Below the pieces are notes generated by a model. The model saw only the letters and a list, made by a program, of their open reading frames with translations, was not told the DNA's origin and made no database searches. DNA of 64,000 bases, taken from NCBI GenBank assembly GCA_007449985.2, contig VIIQ02000631.1:740678-804677 (forward strand), given 5' to 3'. The position numbers were made by a program, and so were the translations under genes. This DNA is from Desmodesmus armatus. Lineage: Eukaryota; Chlorophyta; Chlorophyceae; Sphaeropleales; Scenedesmaceae. Of this stretch, positions 35,041 to 44,886 are shown piece after piece. Positions within the stretch are counted from its first letter, which is position 1. Each line of letters opens with the position of its first letter.

Positions 35041-38000
35041 ATGTGGCTCAGCATGCAGCACAGCCACACAGCTAGGCACACATCGCCTGCCAGCAAGGCC
35101 CCTGTTGCCACACATTTCCTTACACGCAGGGGTGTTTGCAAGCAGGTGAGTAGGCCACAAGTTGAAGGGTTTTGTGAGGTCTTGCATAAGCCATGTCGGC
35201 ATGTGCCAAGGCTGTGATTGTACAGGGGAAGGCAGGGTAGCTAGGCAGTGGGCAAGGGTGAGGGTCACCCCAAGGGCAGCACCCCCTTGACATTCAACAC
35301 AGACAGGATTACTGCCACATTGTTCAGGTTGATCATCCAGCATATTGTATTGAGGTGCGTACAATCCATATGCAATCATCGAACCTCCAGCTTGAATCAA
35401 GTGGGTGAGGCACCCCTTCCAGCAATGCCCCTGTGCAAGCACCCTCCTGCTTTACAGCAGATTGCTCAGCGGCTGTGAAGGCTGCGCATCACCACCATCC
35501 TGTGCATCCTACAACACCTTGCAGGCTGTGAGTCACCTCCAGCACACTGGCCAGCCCCAGCAAGCACCCAGCAGTCGGCCTGTCCCAGCTGCAAGGCAAC
35601 GTCACTGCAAGCCCCTAGCAGCAGCAGCGGCACCACGTGTAGCAGCAGCCGCACCACCGCGCACAGCAACCGTGTTAGCAGCAGCAGCTGCTGCAGGAGG
35701 GGCGCTGGATGGACCATCACAATCCATACAAGAAGCAGGGCAGCAGCAAGCTGACTCAGCTGTGCACAGGTTGGGGGGGGGGGGCTACTATCAGAAGCTG
35801 GTGGCCGTGTTTGCGCTTGGTCCTTACTTGTTTGTCCCCGAAGCCAGTTGTGGGTGCCGGTGTTGTACCTGCCGGCGTCCGTGGGGCGCTGTGCACCTGC
35901 CACCCACTCCTGAAACCATGTCTGGTCCGTGCCAGGCTTGCGTACGCTGCCTTCGCTCTGTGTTCTCTGTGTGCGTGTTGAACATATGGAATACATGCGA
36001 GTCACATGCAAGCGATGTGTGTGCTGTGTTGTGTGTGTTCCGCTGCTGCAGGCTGTACGCCGCCATCAATGCGCGGGACGTAGCCGCACTGGCATCCTGC
36101 CTTTCTGCTGATGTGACGTACCAGAACTTGGCTCTGCTGGACGCATTCACAGGAGCAACGGTGAGGGAGTGGGTGGCCACAGGCGCTAGGTCTAGCTTTT
36201 GCAATGCCCATCTCGGCCTTGCAGCCGGTGTTCCAGGCTGGTTTGTGCTGGTGGGGGCAGCAGCGATGCACAGCATTGAGTGCCAGGGCGTCCCCTGTTG
36301 GACCCGCCTGTGCCTGTGCACGGCGCTGCCAAAGCTGCGTGGCGGCAGCAGCAGCAGAGCTCATTCATGCAGCAACCAACTAGCTTTTGAGGTACTTGCT
36401 TCAGGATCTTCTGAAGCAGGTAGGAAGACGACTGGGATGTCGGCAGTGCCCGAAGAGATTACTGCTGCCTTGTGACATCTTATTAGGGATGCCAGGTGTC
36501 AAACATCAGGTGCATTCGTTGCAGTCGTCTGGTAGGGTGGACACCACAAGTAGAGGAGCACACAAGTTGAGGTACAATAGCACCGCTGCTTATCATAAGT
36601 ATAGATAGTACCATCCTCTGGCAGCAAGACGGAAGAAGCCCATATGCAGGGATCCACAACAAGCATGTGTTTGTTGCTGCAGGCTGTTGCGCAATTCTAC
36701 CAGGACTCTTTAGGTGCCCTGCCGCCTGGTGCTGAGGTGCAGCTGGACCAGCAGGCAGGGCAGCAGCAGCAGCAGCAGCATGCTGTTGCAGGCAGCAGCA
36801 TTGCGGTACTGTGGTGAGTAGCTGGAGCTTGGGTGCCGGCACCGACATGATCATCATGTTGGCATCGTACTCCTAGAATGGTACAAGCAGCACCGCAGTT
36901 GCTGCTGCATACTCTCTTGCCTCCAATGGGCAGCATCTGCTGAGGAACTGATTCTACCAACAAGGGTGTTTCCGGCTGGGCAGCACAGCTGTAGGGGACC
37001 CACCTACCACATACTGTGCTTGGCCAGCGTTGCGGCGCTGGCCCTAGAACCACTGAAGCAAGGCTCTCTGCAGTTGCAGTGTTGCGGCTCCACAACTGGT
37101 CCCTCGCATTATTTGCTGCCTCCCCTTTGATGCACACACCCAAAAATGACATACTGTAGAGATTGCTTGCCACTGAAACCTCTGCACCACTGCTGCCGCA
37201 TGCAGGCGGCTGGTGCTGCCCAGCACCACCACCACCACCCCCACCACCCTCAGCCGAGGTCTCGCCCTGTTCACCCTGGACGCATCTGGTCGCATCTCTT
37301 CCATCACTGACGGCCCTGAGCACCCTGTGAAGCTGAGCGCTCGCGGCCTGAGTGTGTTTGGGCCTCTGTTGGCCCAGGGCCTCACTTTGCCTGGGGCTGA
37401 AGCAGTGCTCCCTGCCATGCAGGAGCTAGGCAGGTGGGTGATCACAGCAGTGTGACACTGGCTGCATGACTCATGTGCCCGCGCCCTTCCTGTCTGCCAG
37501 ACAGGTGGGGGGTTGTAAGCTGATTCAGCCCACCACCACTCGGCATTTTGTAGTCTGGTTGCCATGGGTTTGTGATGTGTTTGGGCCCCCATAGCGCAGA
37601 GCCTCAACCTGCCTGGGGCTCAAATCTTGCTCGCTGCAATGCAGGAACTGGGCAGGTGGTGAATTCCTTGCCATGACCTCGTCATGGCTAGTCTCTTGCC
37701 GAAGGGCGTAAGCAGTAGCCAAAGGCTAGGCAAGGCTTGGCTAGGATAGGATAGGGCTAAAATGTTGTTTTATTTATTTGCCAACAATTTTAGATTTTTG
37801 CTATCATCAGAGTGTGGCGCAGTTGGTTTTTGTGTTCAACATACAGGCAGTTACGGGGTTGCGCGCACAGTGTGTGCCCCCCACCCCCTCACGCTGCTGT
37901 CGTGCTGTGCTGTGCTGTGCCATGCTGTGCTGTGCTTGCAGGGCTGTACAGCAGGGTGTGGACCTGCTCCTGCAACCACTGGAGGGGGTCATGACACCCG

Positions 38001-39580
38001 CACAAGCGGACAGCAATGCTGGAAGTGGCACCAGCAGCAGCACAAGCAGCAGCGGCAATGGCAGCAGTACAGTCACCGGTTTCAACAGCAGCGCTGGCAG
38101 TGGCAGCAGCAGCAGATGGGCTACAGACAATGGTGGTGCCAACACCATCCCGCCCCCTGCTGCTGCTGCAGGCAGTGTGCTGCAGAATGAGACACTCACA
38201 CAACTCACTCCTACAAATCGTCAGCCTGAACCTCCAGCAGCAGCAGCAGCACCAGCAGCAGCAGCAGCACCAGCAGCCACGCCGACAGTAGCAGCAGCTG
38301 GCGGGCAGCCTGTAGTGGCAGCAGCAGCACTAAGCAGCCAATGGAGCGCACCAGCAGCAGCAGCAGGGGGGCAACCAGGACGGCCAACCGCAGGGGTGCA
38401 GCGGGGCGTGGCGGCTGCTGCAGCAGCTGTGCTGTCAGGGGGCTCCCCTGTGGGTGATGAGAGCCCTGACCTGTCTGGTCTATGGGTCAAGGTGCCTGAC
38501 AGGTCCGACACAGGTCAGTGTGAGAGGACAGCGACACATGATGGCTTAGGAACAGTTTTCTTTACAGTTTTCTCACCATTTTGCGGCCTCCCCCCCCCCC
38601 CCCACCTGCGCTCCCTTCAGCTAGTGAGCTCCTGCCTTGTCTTCTTGCCATGATGTCTTGTTGCTGTGTTTCCTCCTGCCCCATGTCAACATTCGACGCT
38701 GTTGCAGTGGGCTACGAGGCTGCTCTAGATGTGTTGGGTCTATCGGGCCTTCAGAAGGTGACTGCCCGCCTCATTGATGGCCTGGAGCTGCAACAGACCC
38801 CCACAACCTTCACTGTCAGCTTTGTGACAGTGGTGCCCTTTTTCAAAGTGACTGAGGCAGTCCCGTTGGATGGTGGCAGCAGTCAGCTGGGCAGGCGGGA
38901 CCTGCGGTGGGGGAGTGCTGCTGCTGCTGCTGAGCGCGTGGCTGGGGGAGTCTTGGTGCAGATGAGCTGGGGGCAACCCATGGCAGGTGAGGGGGGTGAA
39001 GAAGACGGGATCTCAAATCAGGGGGGTGGGGTGGATTTAGGGGGCAGGGGGAGGGGCTGCTGGACGAAGTGGAGGGGTGTTGGGGTCAAGTGAATTCCAG
39101 GAGCCCCTCCCGGGGTGCTCTGCTGGCTGTGTTGTATGTGACAGTCAGACATGTGCTGCTGGCTGTGCGTGAAGCCTCCAGTGAAGCAGTCGCTGGTGGT
39201 TGCTTGAGCATGGTCCTCTTCCGCCCAGTTTCACTGCCTGAGCGCTGTTGTAGGCTGTATCAACACACTTTGAGGGTCCGCACTTGGTATCACACGCTCC
39301 TGCTGGCTGTGTAGTACTCACACTGCTGCTGCTGCACACTCCTCCGCCTCAAACAGGCTCACTGTCTGAGAGGTACACTTTGCTGGATGATGGCTGCCTG
39401 TCTGTTGAGGCGCTCACGCGTGTGGGTGACCGGTCTGCAGCCTCCACCACCATCTATAGGCGCAGTGGTGGCAGCAGGGAGGCACTGCTGGCTGACAGCA
39501 AGAGACGCAACCCCAGCGTGGCAGCTGTGATGCAGCAGCAGCGGCAGCAGGGCTTGGATGTGTTGTTGGCAGCACAGTGA
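35041..39580 (+). CDS. Plastid protein with NTF2/SnoaL-like and lipocalin-like domains
   Basis: Eight exons: 35041-35145, 35525-35769, 36052-36160, 36683-36813, 37206-37433, 37942-38513, 38708-38986 and 39357-39580. They sum to 631 codons with all phases consistent. Exons 1-2 give a long Ser/Ala/His/Arg-rich plastid transit region. Exons 3-5 code an NTF2/SnoaL-like cone fold (LYAAINARDVAALASCLSAD; then FYQDSLGALPPGAEV; then RGLALFTLDASGRISSI). Exon 6 is mostly a Ser/Gly/Ala/Gln linker. Exons 7-8 code a beta-barrel segment resembling plastid lipid-associated or lipocalin-like proteins (VTARLIDGLELQQTPTTFTV; FLGRRDLRWG-type turn; ERYTLLDDGCLSVE; ASTTIYRR). It probably binds a small hydrophobic ligand in the plastid; no reaction can be assigned. 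Truncated copies of the ends of exons 5 and 8 lie downstream of each. Confidence 0.85.
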
Positions 39581-39892
39581 GAATTGGGCAATCAATGTCA
39601 GCCGCTTGATGGCCCACCTGCATGTTATGGCAGGTGGTAGTTGGGAGGCATTGCTGGCAGTTGGGGCTGCGCCAAAACAGTTGGGGGGGCACTGCTGGCT
39701 GACAGCAAGAGACGCAACCCCAGCGTGGCGGCTGTGATGCAGCAGCAGCGGCAGCAGGGCCTGGATGTGTGATGGGATTGCTGAGCGATGTTGTATGGTC
39801 TTTTGTTGGACACTCAACATCTGCACACACCCGTCTTTTGGTTGTGGCGGCTGTGCTGCAGCAGCAGCAGCAGCAGGGCCTGGATGTGTGAA
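39477..39892 (+). repeat. Last exon plus two truncated downstream copies
   Basis: The end of the last coding exon (39477-39560) recurs at about 39685-39773 and, shorter, at about 39844-39893. Both copies keep the CAG-rich part and end in an in-frame TGA after GLDV. They fall in the 3' UTR, before TGTAA at 39914-39918. Confidence 0.85.
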
Positions 39893-39913
39893 TGGATTGT
39901 TTACAAGTTGAGT

Positions 39914-39918
39914 TGTAA
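39914..39918 (+). terminator. TGTAA poly(A) signal of the NTF2-like gene
   Basis: TGTAA 334 bases past the stop codon at 39580, just beyond the duplicated exon fragments. Confidence 0.55.
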
Positions 39919-40139
39919 TGTCTTGTCATGTCCTTGGTCGCACACGCGCCGTTGGCTTGTGTTGAGTGTGTGAGGCAAATGAGTAACCTTGACTGCTGAT
40001 GGGACTGGCATGTTTTATCATGCAAGAGCAGCATGTGCACACGCAAAAGCCGTGTGATGTACTCAAGCAGTGGATTCAGGTGCTGGTGCCAAGTGTTCCT
40101 TACAAGCTGTCTGGCTGCTTCAAGTCACAAGGTGAGGAT

Positions 40140-41395
40140 TGTGTCCATTGTTTTGCGCAGGACACTACCCTCAAACACACCACCAGGGCAAACCATCCCA
40201 TGTACTGCGCTGCCAGACTGGCTGCATGGGCCCCGCTGAAACACAACAGCAGCAAAGCTGTTCACATGACACCACCCACAGACCCACTACAGCGGCACAC
40301 CGTCACATGCGCTGCGCTACCCGATTGGCTGCATTGGGCCCGCTAAAGCGCAACAGCAGCAAAGCTATTCGCATGACACCACCCTCAGACCCACTACAGC
40401 GGCACACCGTCACATGCGCGGCACTGCCCAATTGGCTGCTTGGGCCCCACTACACACAACAGTAGCATAACTTTGCGCATGACACCACCCTCAGACCCAC
40501 TACAGCGGCACACCGTCACATGCGCTGCGCTGCCCAATGATGTGATGATGGGTCCTACTGCACCCTCTGCCCTCAGCCACTGTACCATGACTCACCATCC
40601 ATCTTGCTAGGCTGCTCAATACTTGCCCCACTACAAAGAGAGCAAAGCTTTGCGCAGGACACCACGATCAGCCACGATAGTGTACAGTACTGTGGCTGGA
40701 AGTATCACAGCACACCGTCCGCTGTGCTGCGCTGCCCGATGGTTGCATGGGCCCCACCACACACACTGCCCTCAGCCAATCTACCATGTCTATCATCCAT
40801 CTCGCTGGGCTGCCCAATGGCTGCATGGGGCCCACTACAAAAGAAGCAAAGCTTTGCGCAGAACACTACCCTCAGCCACATTGTGGCTGGTAGTATCACA
40901 GCACACCGTCCGCTGTGCTGTGCTGCCCGATGGTCGCATGGGCCCCACTACAAAATAAGCAAAGCTTTGCGCAGGACACTATCCTCAGCCACACTGTGGC
41001 TGGCAGTACCACGGCACACCGTCCGCTGTGCTGCGCTGCACGATGGTTCAACCATAGCATGGGCCCCACTCCTCACAACAGTAGCAAGCTTTACGCACCA
41101 CTCTGCCCTCAGCCACACTACCATGACACGCCATCCATCTCGTTGTGCGCCCGCCCCGATGGTTGCATGGGCCCCACTGCACACGGTAATGAACAGCAGC
41201 AATGCCTTGTGCATGCAGGACATTATTTTGCGCAGGAGACTACCCTCAGCCACCGTGCCACGGCACACCATTGACACGGCCGAATGGTTGCATGGGCCCA
41301 CTACACAACAGCAGCCAAGCTCTGCGCATCACACAACAGCAGCCAAGCTCTGCGCATCGCACAACTCTGTTCCATGCAATCACCAGCCAATCAAC
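40140..41395. repeat. Minisatellite of roughly 100-bp units
   Basis: About a dozen diverged units sharing four blocks: TTTGCGCAGGACACTACCCTCAG; GCACACCGTC; TGCGCTGCCCGATGG; TGCATGGGCCCCACTACA. Spacing between units is 97 to ~190 bases. A 266-codon open frame crosses the array but is a by-product of it. Confidence 0.85.
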
Positions 41396-41671
41396 TTGGG
41401 CTGAGCATGTGTGGGTGGATCAACAAGCGCTGATGAACGCATGACGGCTGCAGCCGCTGTCATGGGCACTGACGGTCTTCACCCACGAACATCTCCAGCC
41501 TGCATGCAATGAAACAAAAGGTTCGATGAGTCACTTGTGCTGAACTGACTGCACCGCTGGTGACGCTGCACAACAGCCTGGTTGGATGGAGCCAAAAGCA
41601 TGCATGCACACCGATGCACCAACACAGAGCATGCATGTGCCTATATTGTTGCTTGTACTGTGGGCTGATGC

Positions 41672-41760
41672 ACTGCCTACATAACCTGCAAACAGGCCCC
41701 CAGCACAAACCCAGACACTGCCTACAGAGTCTGCAGACAGCCCCCCAGCACAAACACTGC
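41672..41760. repeat. Two-copy ~43-bp tandem repeat
   Basis: GCCTACA, CTGCA and CCCCCAGCACAAAC blocks occur twice in tandem, just past the 3' end of the next - strand gene. Confidence 0.6.
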
Positions 41761-41836
41761 TCAGCACTGCGGCAAAGCGTGCAACCCTGCTTGCAACAAT
41801 GCTACGCACCAGCACAGCTTGAGACATGTGAGATGG

Positions 41837-43183
41837 TCAAACATCATCATCGTCATCATCTTCAAACTCATCGGCAGCAGCTGCAGGTGCGGGAGGCCGC
41901 CATGCCGTAGCAGGATCATACAGCGGTGCGGGCCCCAGCATCGCCTTCCTCTCAACAGCACTGCTAGCAACTGGCCCCACATGCAGCTGTGCCAGGTGCC
42001 CCAGTTTGTTGACTGCCAACGGCCCTTTGCACAAATCCACCTCAATATCACCACTGTAGCCCTTTGGCATGCCCAAGTAGTCTTCCTGCAGGATCACTGA
42101 TGACCTGAACGTCTGTCCGGCAGGGGGTGTAGGTACTGCCATTCTGCTGCTGTCACGGCCAGGCACCAGGGAGCATGATGACGTGCACCACCTGTTGAGC
42201 AGCATAGACTCCTGCAGCTGCTTGAACACACCAGCTGCTGCCAAAACCCGCTGAGACATGATGGGACGCAGCTGGCAACGCAGCATGCTTGATGAAGTGC
42301 AAACTTGCTGCCTGATGAAGCCCTCTAGCACCTCTGCAAGGTGACTGAGCTGGAGCTTGTAAGCTGCATACAGAAGCGCCTCCGTCTGCTGCTGCGTCTG
42401 CTCTGTCACGGCTGCCTGCATGCTGCGGAATGAAGCCTTTGGACACAGCACCATGGGGGGCCGCTTTGGCGCCGCCTGGTACATACTGTTGGGTCCCCAC
42501 ATGTAAACTGCATCAGCAAGTAGGTCCACGTGACGCCCCACGCCAGGTACTACCAGTGCCTCAGGCAGGAGCACCCGTAGCCGCAGCGCTGCTAGCTGCT
42601 CCAGGTCTGCGACACATGCCTGCAGCAGCGGTGGCGAGGAGCCTACTGCATCTGCAAACAGCAGCAGCTCTGTCAGTACCACGAACGTGGGCCCGTGCTG
42701 AGTGTCGTACTGAGACAGCGTTTCCTGCAGCGTCTGCCAGGCAGCAACTGAGTCAGTTGCTGCCTCCTGCCCAAGGCCCTCCCCACCCTGCTGCTGCTCC
42801 TCCCCTGCTGCTGCGTGCGCCATGCCCTCCCCACCCTGCTGCATGCCTTGCTGCTCCTCTGGTTGCTGTGCTGGGGCCTGCTGGTCTGTCCGACGCTCTG
42901 TCTGCTGCTGTGACTGCTGCTGGTCATCATCTGCAAAGGGCTCGCCATACGTGCATAAGTACGCCTTGTTCAGCCATGACAGCACCGTCTGCTTGCGTAC
43001 ATGTTGCCCCTCCACCAGCAGAAGACTCAGGTCCCACACTGCTGCATCCGCAGGTAAACCCCTTGCACACGAGGACAGGACGTTCAGAACTTCCCTGGAA
43101 ACCCCCGCGATGCAATTTTCACTGTCAATCTTGACGGAAATGGTGGGTGCATCAGCCAGATCAAGGTGGGAGGGTGCACTCAT
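41837..43183 (-). CDS. Intronless hypothetical protein with acidic tail
   Basis: One uninterrupted frame of 449 codons from ATG 43183 to TGA 41837-41839. Residues 25-75 read as a small alpha/beta domain (VWDLSLLLVEGQHVRKQTVL), vaguely like the start of a BTB fold. Residues 80-140 are a Gln/Glu/Ala-rich linker with imperfect repeats (EGMAHAAAGEEQQQGGEG). Residues 155-320 are helical and Leu-rich (TELLLFADAVGSSPPLL; AAYKLQLSHLAEVLEGFI). The protein ends in a run of seven acidic residues (FEDDDDDDV). There is no signal peptide or transmembrane helix. A BTB/BACK-type adaptor is possible, but I do not recognise it securely. Lack of introns is unusual beside its intron-rich neighbours and might indicate a retrocopy. 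Confidence 0.72.
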   Translation of the reverse strand: MSAPSHLDLADAPTISVKIDSENCIAGVSREVLNVLSSCARGLPADAAVWDLSLLLVEGQHVRKQTVLSWLNKAYLCTYGEPFADDDQQQSQQQTERRTDQQAPAQQPEEQQGMQQGGEGMAHAAAGEEQQQGGEGLGQEAATDSVAAWQTLQETLSQYDTQHGPTFVVLTELLLFADAVGSSPPLLQACVADLEQLAALRLRVLLPEALVVPGVGRHVDLLADAVYMWGPNSMYQAAPKRPPMVLCPKASFRSMQAAVTEQTQQQTEALLYAAYKLQLSHLAEVLEGFIRQQVCTSSSMLRCQLRPIMSQRVLAAAGVFKQLQESMLLNRWCTSSCSLVPGRDSSRMAVPTPPAGQTFRSSVILQEDYLGMPKGYSGDIEVDLCKGPLAVNKLGHLAQLHVGPVASSAVERKAMLGPAPLYDPATAWRPPAPAAAADEFEDDDDDDV

Positions 43184-44886
43184 GGCGACGACCTCGAGGC
43201 TTGACTTTGCCTATATTGCTGACTTTGAGCAATATTTGCTGTTGTTGACGATGATCGACACTATGCGTGCGGAATGCAGACAGCACACAGCCTATGTACT
43301 CGGAGCCACATGCGCCACATCTCGTCATCACGACATCAGCAGGTGCGTAAGCTTCCATCTGTCCAGGACCTGTTGCACGAACTCGCACAAACCGCATTGT
43401 GCAGTGTGCGAACGTACCAAGAGGGCCCGCGACATATGGTTGGCAGATTGCGGCTGCAGATCAAACAATCTGAACGTGGCAGCAGTAACGAGGCAAACTG
43501 CTGTTGCAGCCCCGTTCCAGCTCAGTTTAGTGCTTTTGTGTCGCTTAGTTATACTTCAGGTGTCTCTGAGGGCAATGCACGGCTTCAGATGGTGAACAAT
43601 TCCAATGGGGGTTACGCCAGCCACAAGTTTGCCATGTCAGCAGCGCGCAAGCAGCACACCAACTGCTAGTCAGCCTGTCGACACCGAGCAAATGCACCTG
43701 TCCAAGATGAATGCAAGCATGCATACATCCCCAACTTGCCAGCTCTGATGGGTTGCACCACACCACACAATTGGCAGCAGGAGCTGCCACTGGCTGCGTG
43801 CAATGCACCCCATTAGCGCATTCTGGTGACAGTGAGCTAGGCTATTCCAGCACTGCCCCAAGACACCCGGCATAGCAAGCACATCTTCTTCCATATCCAA
43901 GGTGCTCTAGTGCATCAGCATGGTCCAAGGTACTGTTGGTGTCCCTGCCTGCATTGTGCAACCCCTCGACATGCATGCAACTTGGAAGGTCTAGGCTTTC
44001 AAACCGCGTGCTGCGTGCTGTTATTTGTTGATTCCTTTCGGCATGTAAACACAATGGCAACTGTCTCTGACTCTACATGACTTCCTTGCGTATGTTCCCA
44101 GTTTCGAGTGGGTATCAGCAACAGCACCATGATGGATGGCCAGCCCACTCACCCACACACTGATCAGCAGGAATCGAAACGAAAGCAAAAGAAGAAGACG
44201 GAATCCATCCTTCAGCCTGCATCAGACCCTCGTTTGAATCTTATTACCGTAGCCCTGACTCATGCATGCAGTGAGTTCGATGCAGGGGGGGGGGGGGCAG
44301 GATGGCTCCAGCCCGTGGGCATGATGTGGAGGTGGGTCGGAGGTGGCAGTGGGGGTGATGTGGAGGTGGGTCGGTGGGTCGGAGGTGGGTCGGAGGCGGT
44401 CAAGAGGTGGGGGGTGGGGTGGAGGGGTGCAAGTTACGGATCGCTGAGAAGAAGTGACCAGATGTAGAGACCTTCCAGCTGCCTTTCCAAGGGATTCCCT
44501 GCGATCTCCGGGGCAGCCCCTTTACCCTGGAAGCTCTAACCCCTGAGGGGTCACCCCTCCCCTCACTTATCCCCTCCCCTTTCTGCATCTCCCCTGTTAG
44601 GCATGTTACCGGTTTGTGATTAATTTGTCTGGCATGCACTGCTCTTCGAAACGTAAACTTTTTGAGCTAAACTTCGGTTGCTAACTGCTACGTTTGAATG
44701 GAAGCGAACTCGATGATGCACAGTTTCTGACGCAAGCAGCACACCAATTCTGATGCAATAGAAGAGTTACCTTTGTTGTTGTTGCTGCAGTGAGGAAATG
44801 CGCCGTGCACTGCTCGAAATTTAGCAGTTGTGTCACTGACCTGAGCGGACTGCAGCCAACGTCCACCCGCCAGCCTGCCAGGAGCT
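43184..44886. other. Intergenic region with G-rich minisatellite
   Basis: No gene is supported in these 1.7 kb. It should contain the promoters of the two divergent genes. From 44281 to 44430 there is a 12-base G run followed by GGAGGTGGGTCG-type repeats on the + strand, a likely G-quadruplex former, then a C-rich stretch to about 44590. Confidence 0.5.

Noticed and set aside
36222..36475. Extra exon of the NTF2-like gene
   Set aside because: An open stretch with an AG acceptor exists, but joining 36160 directly to 36683 keeps phase and matches the expected NTF2-fold order; the stretch itself has no family resemblance.
40604..41404. 266-codon + strand open frame
   Set aside because: It lies entirely within the minisatellite, and its residues repeat with the DNA unit (ARWLHGPHY-like). 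It has no domain or splice support.
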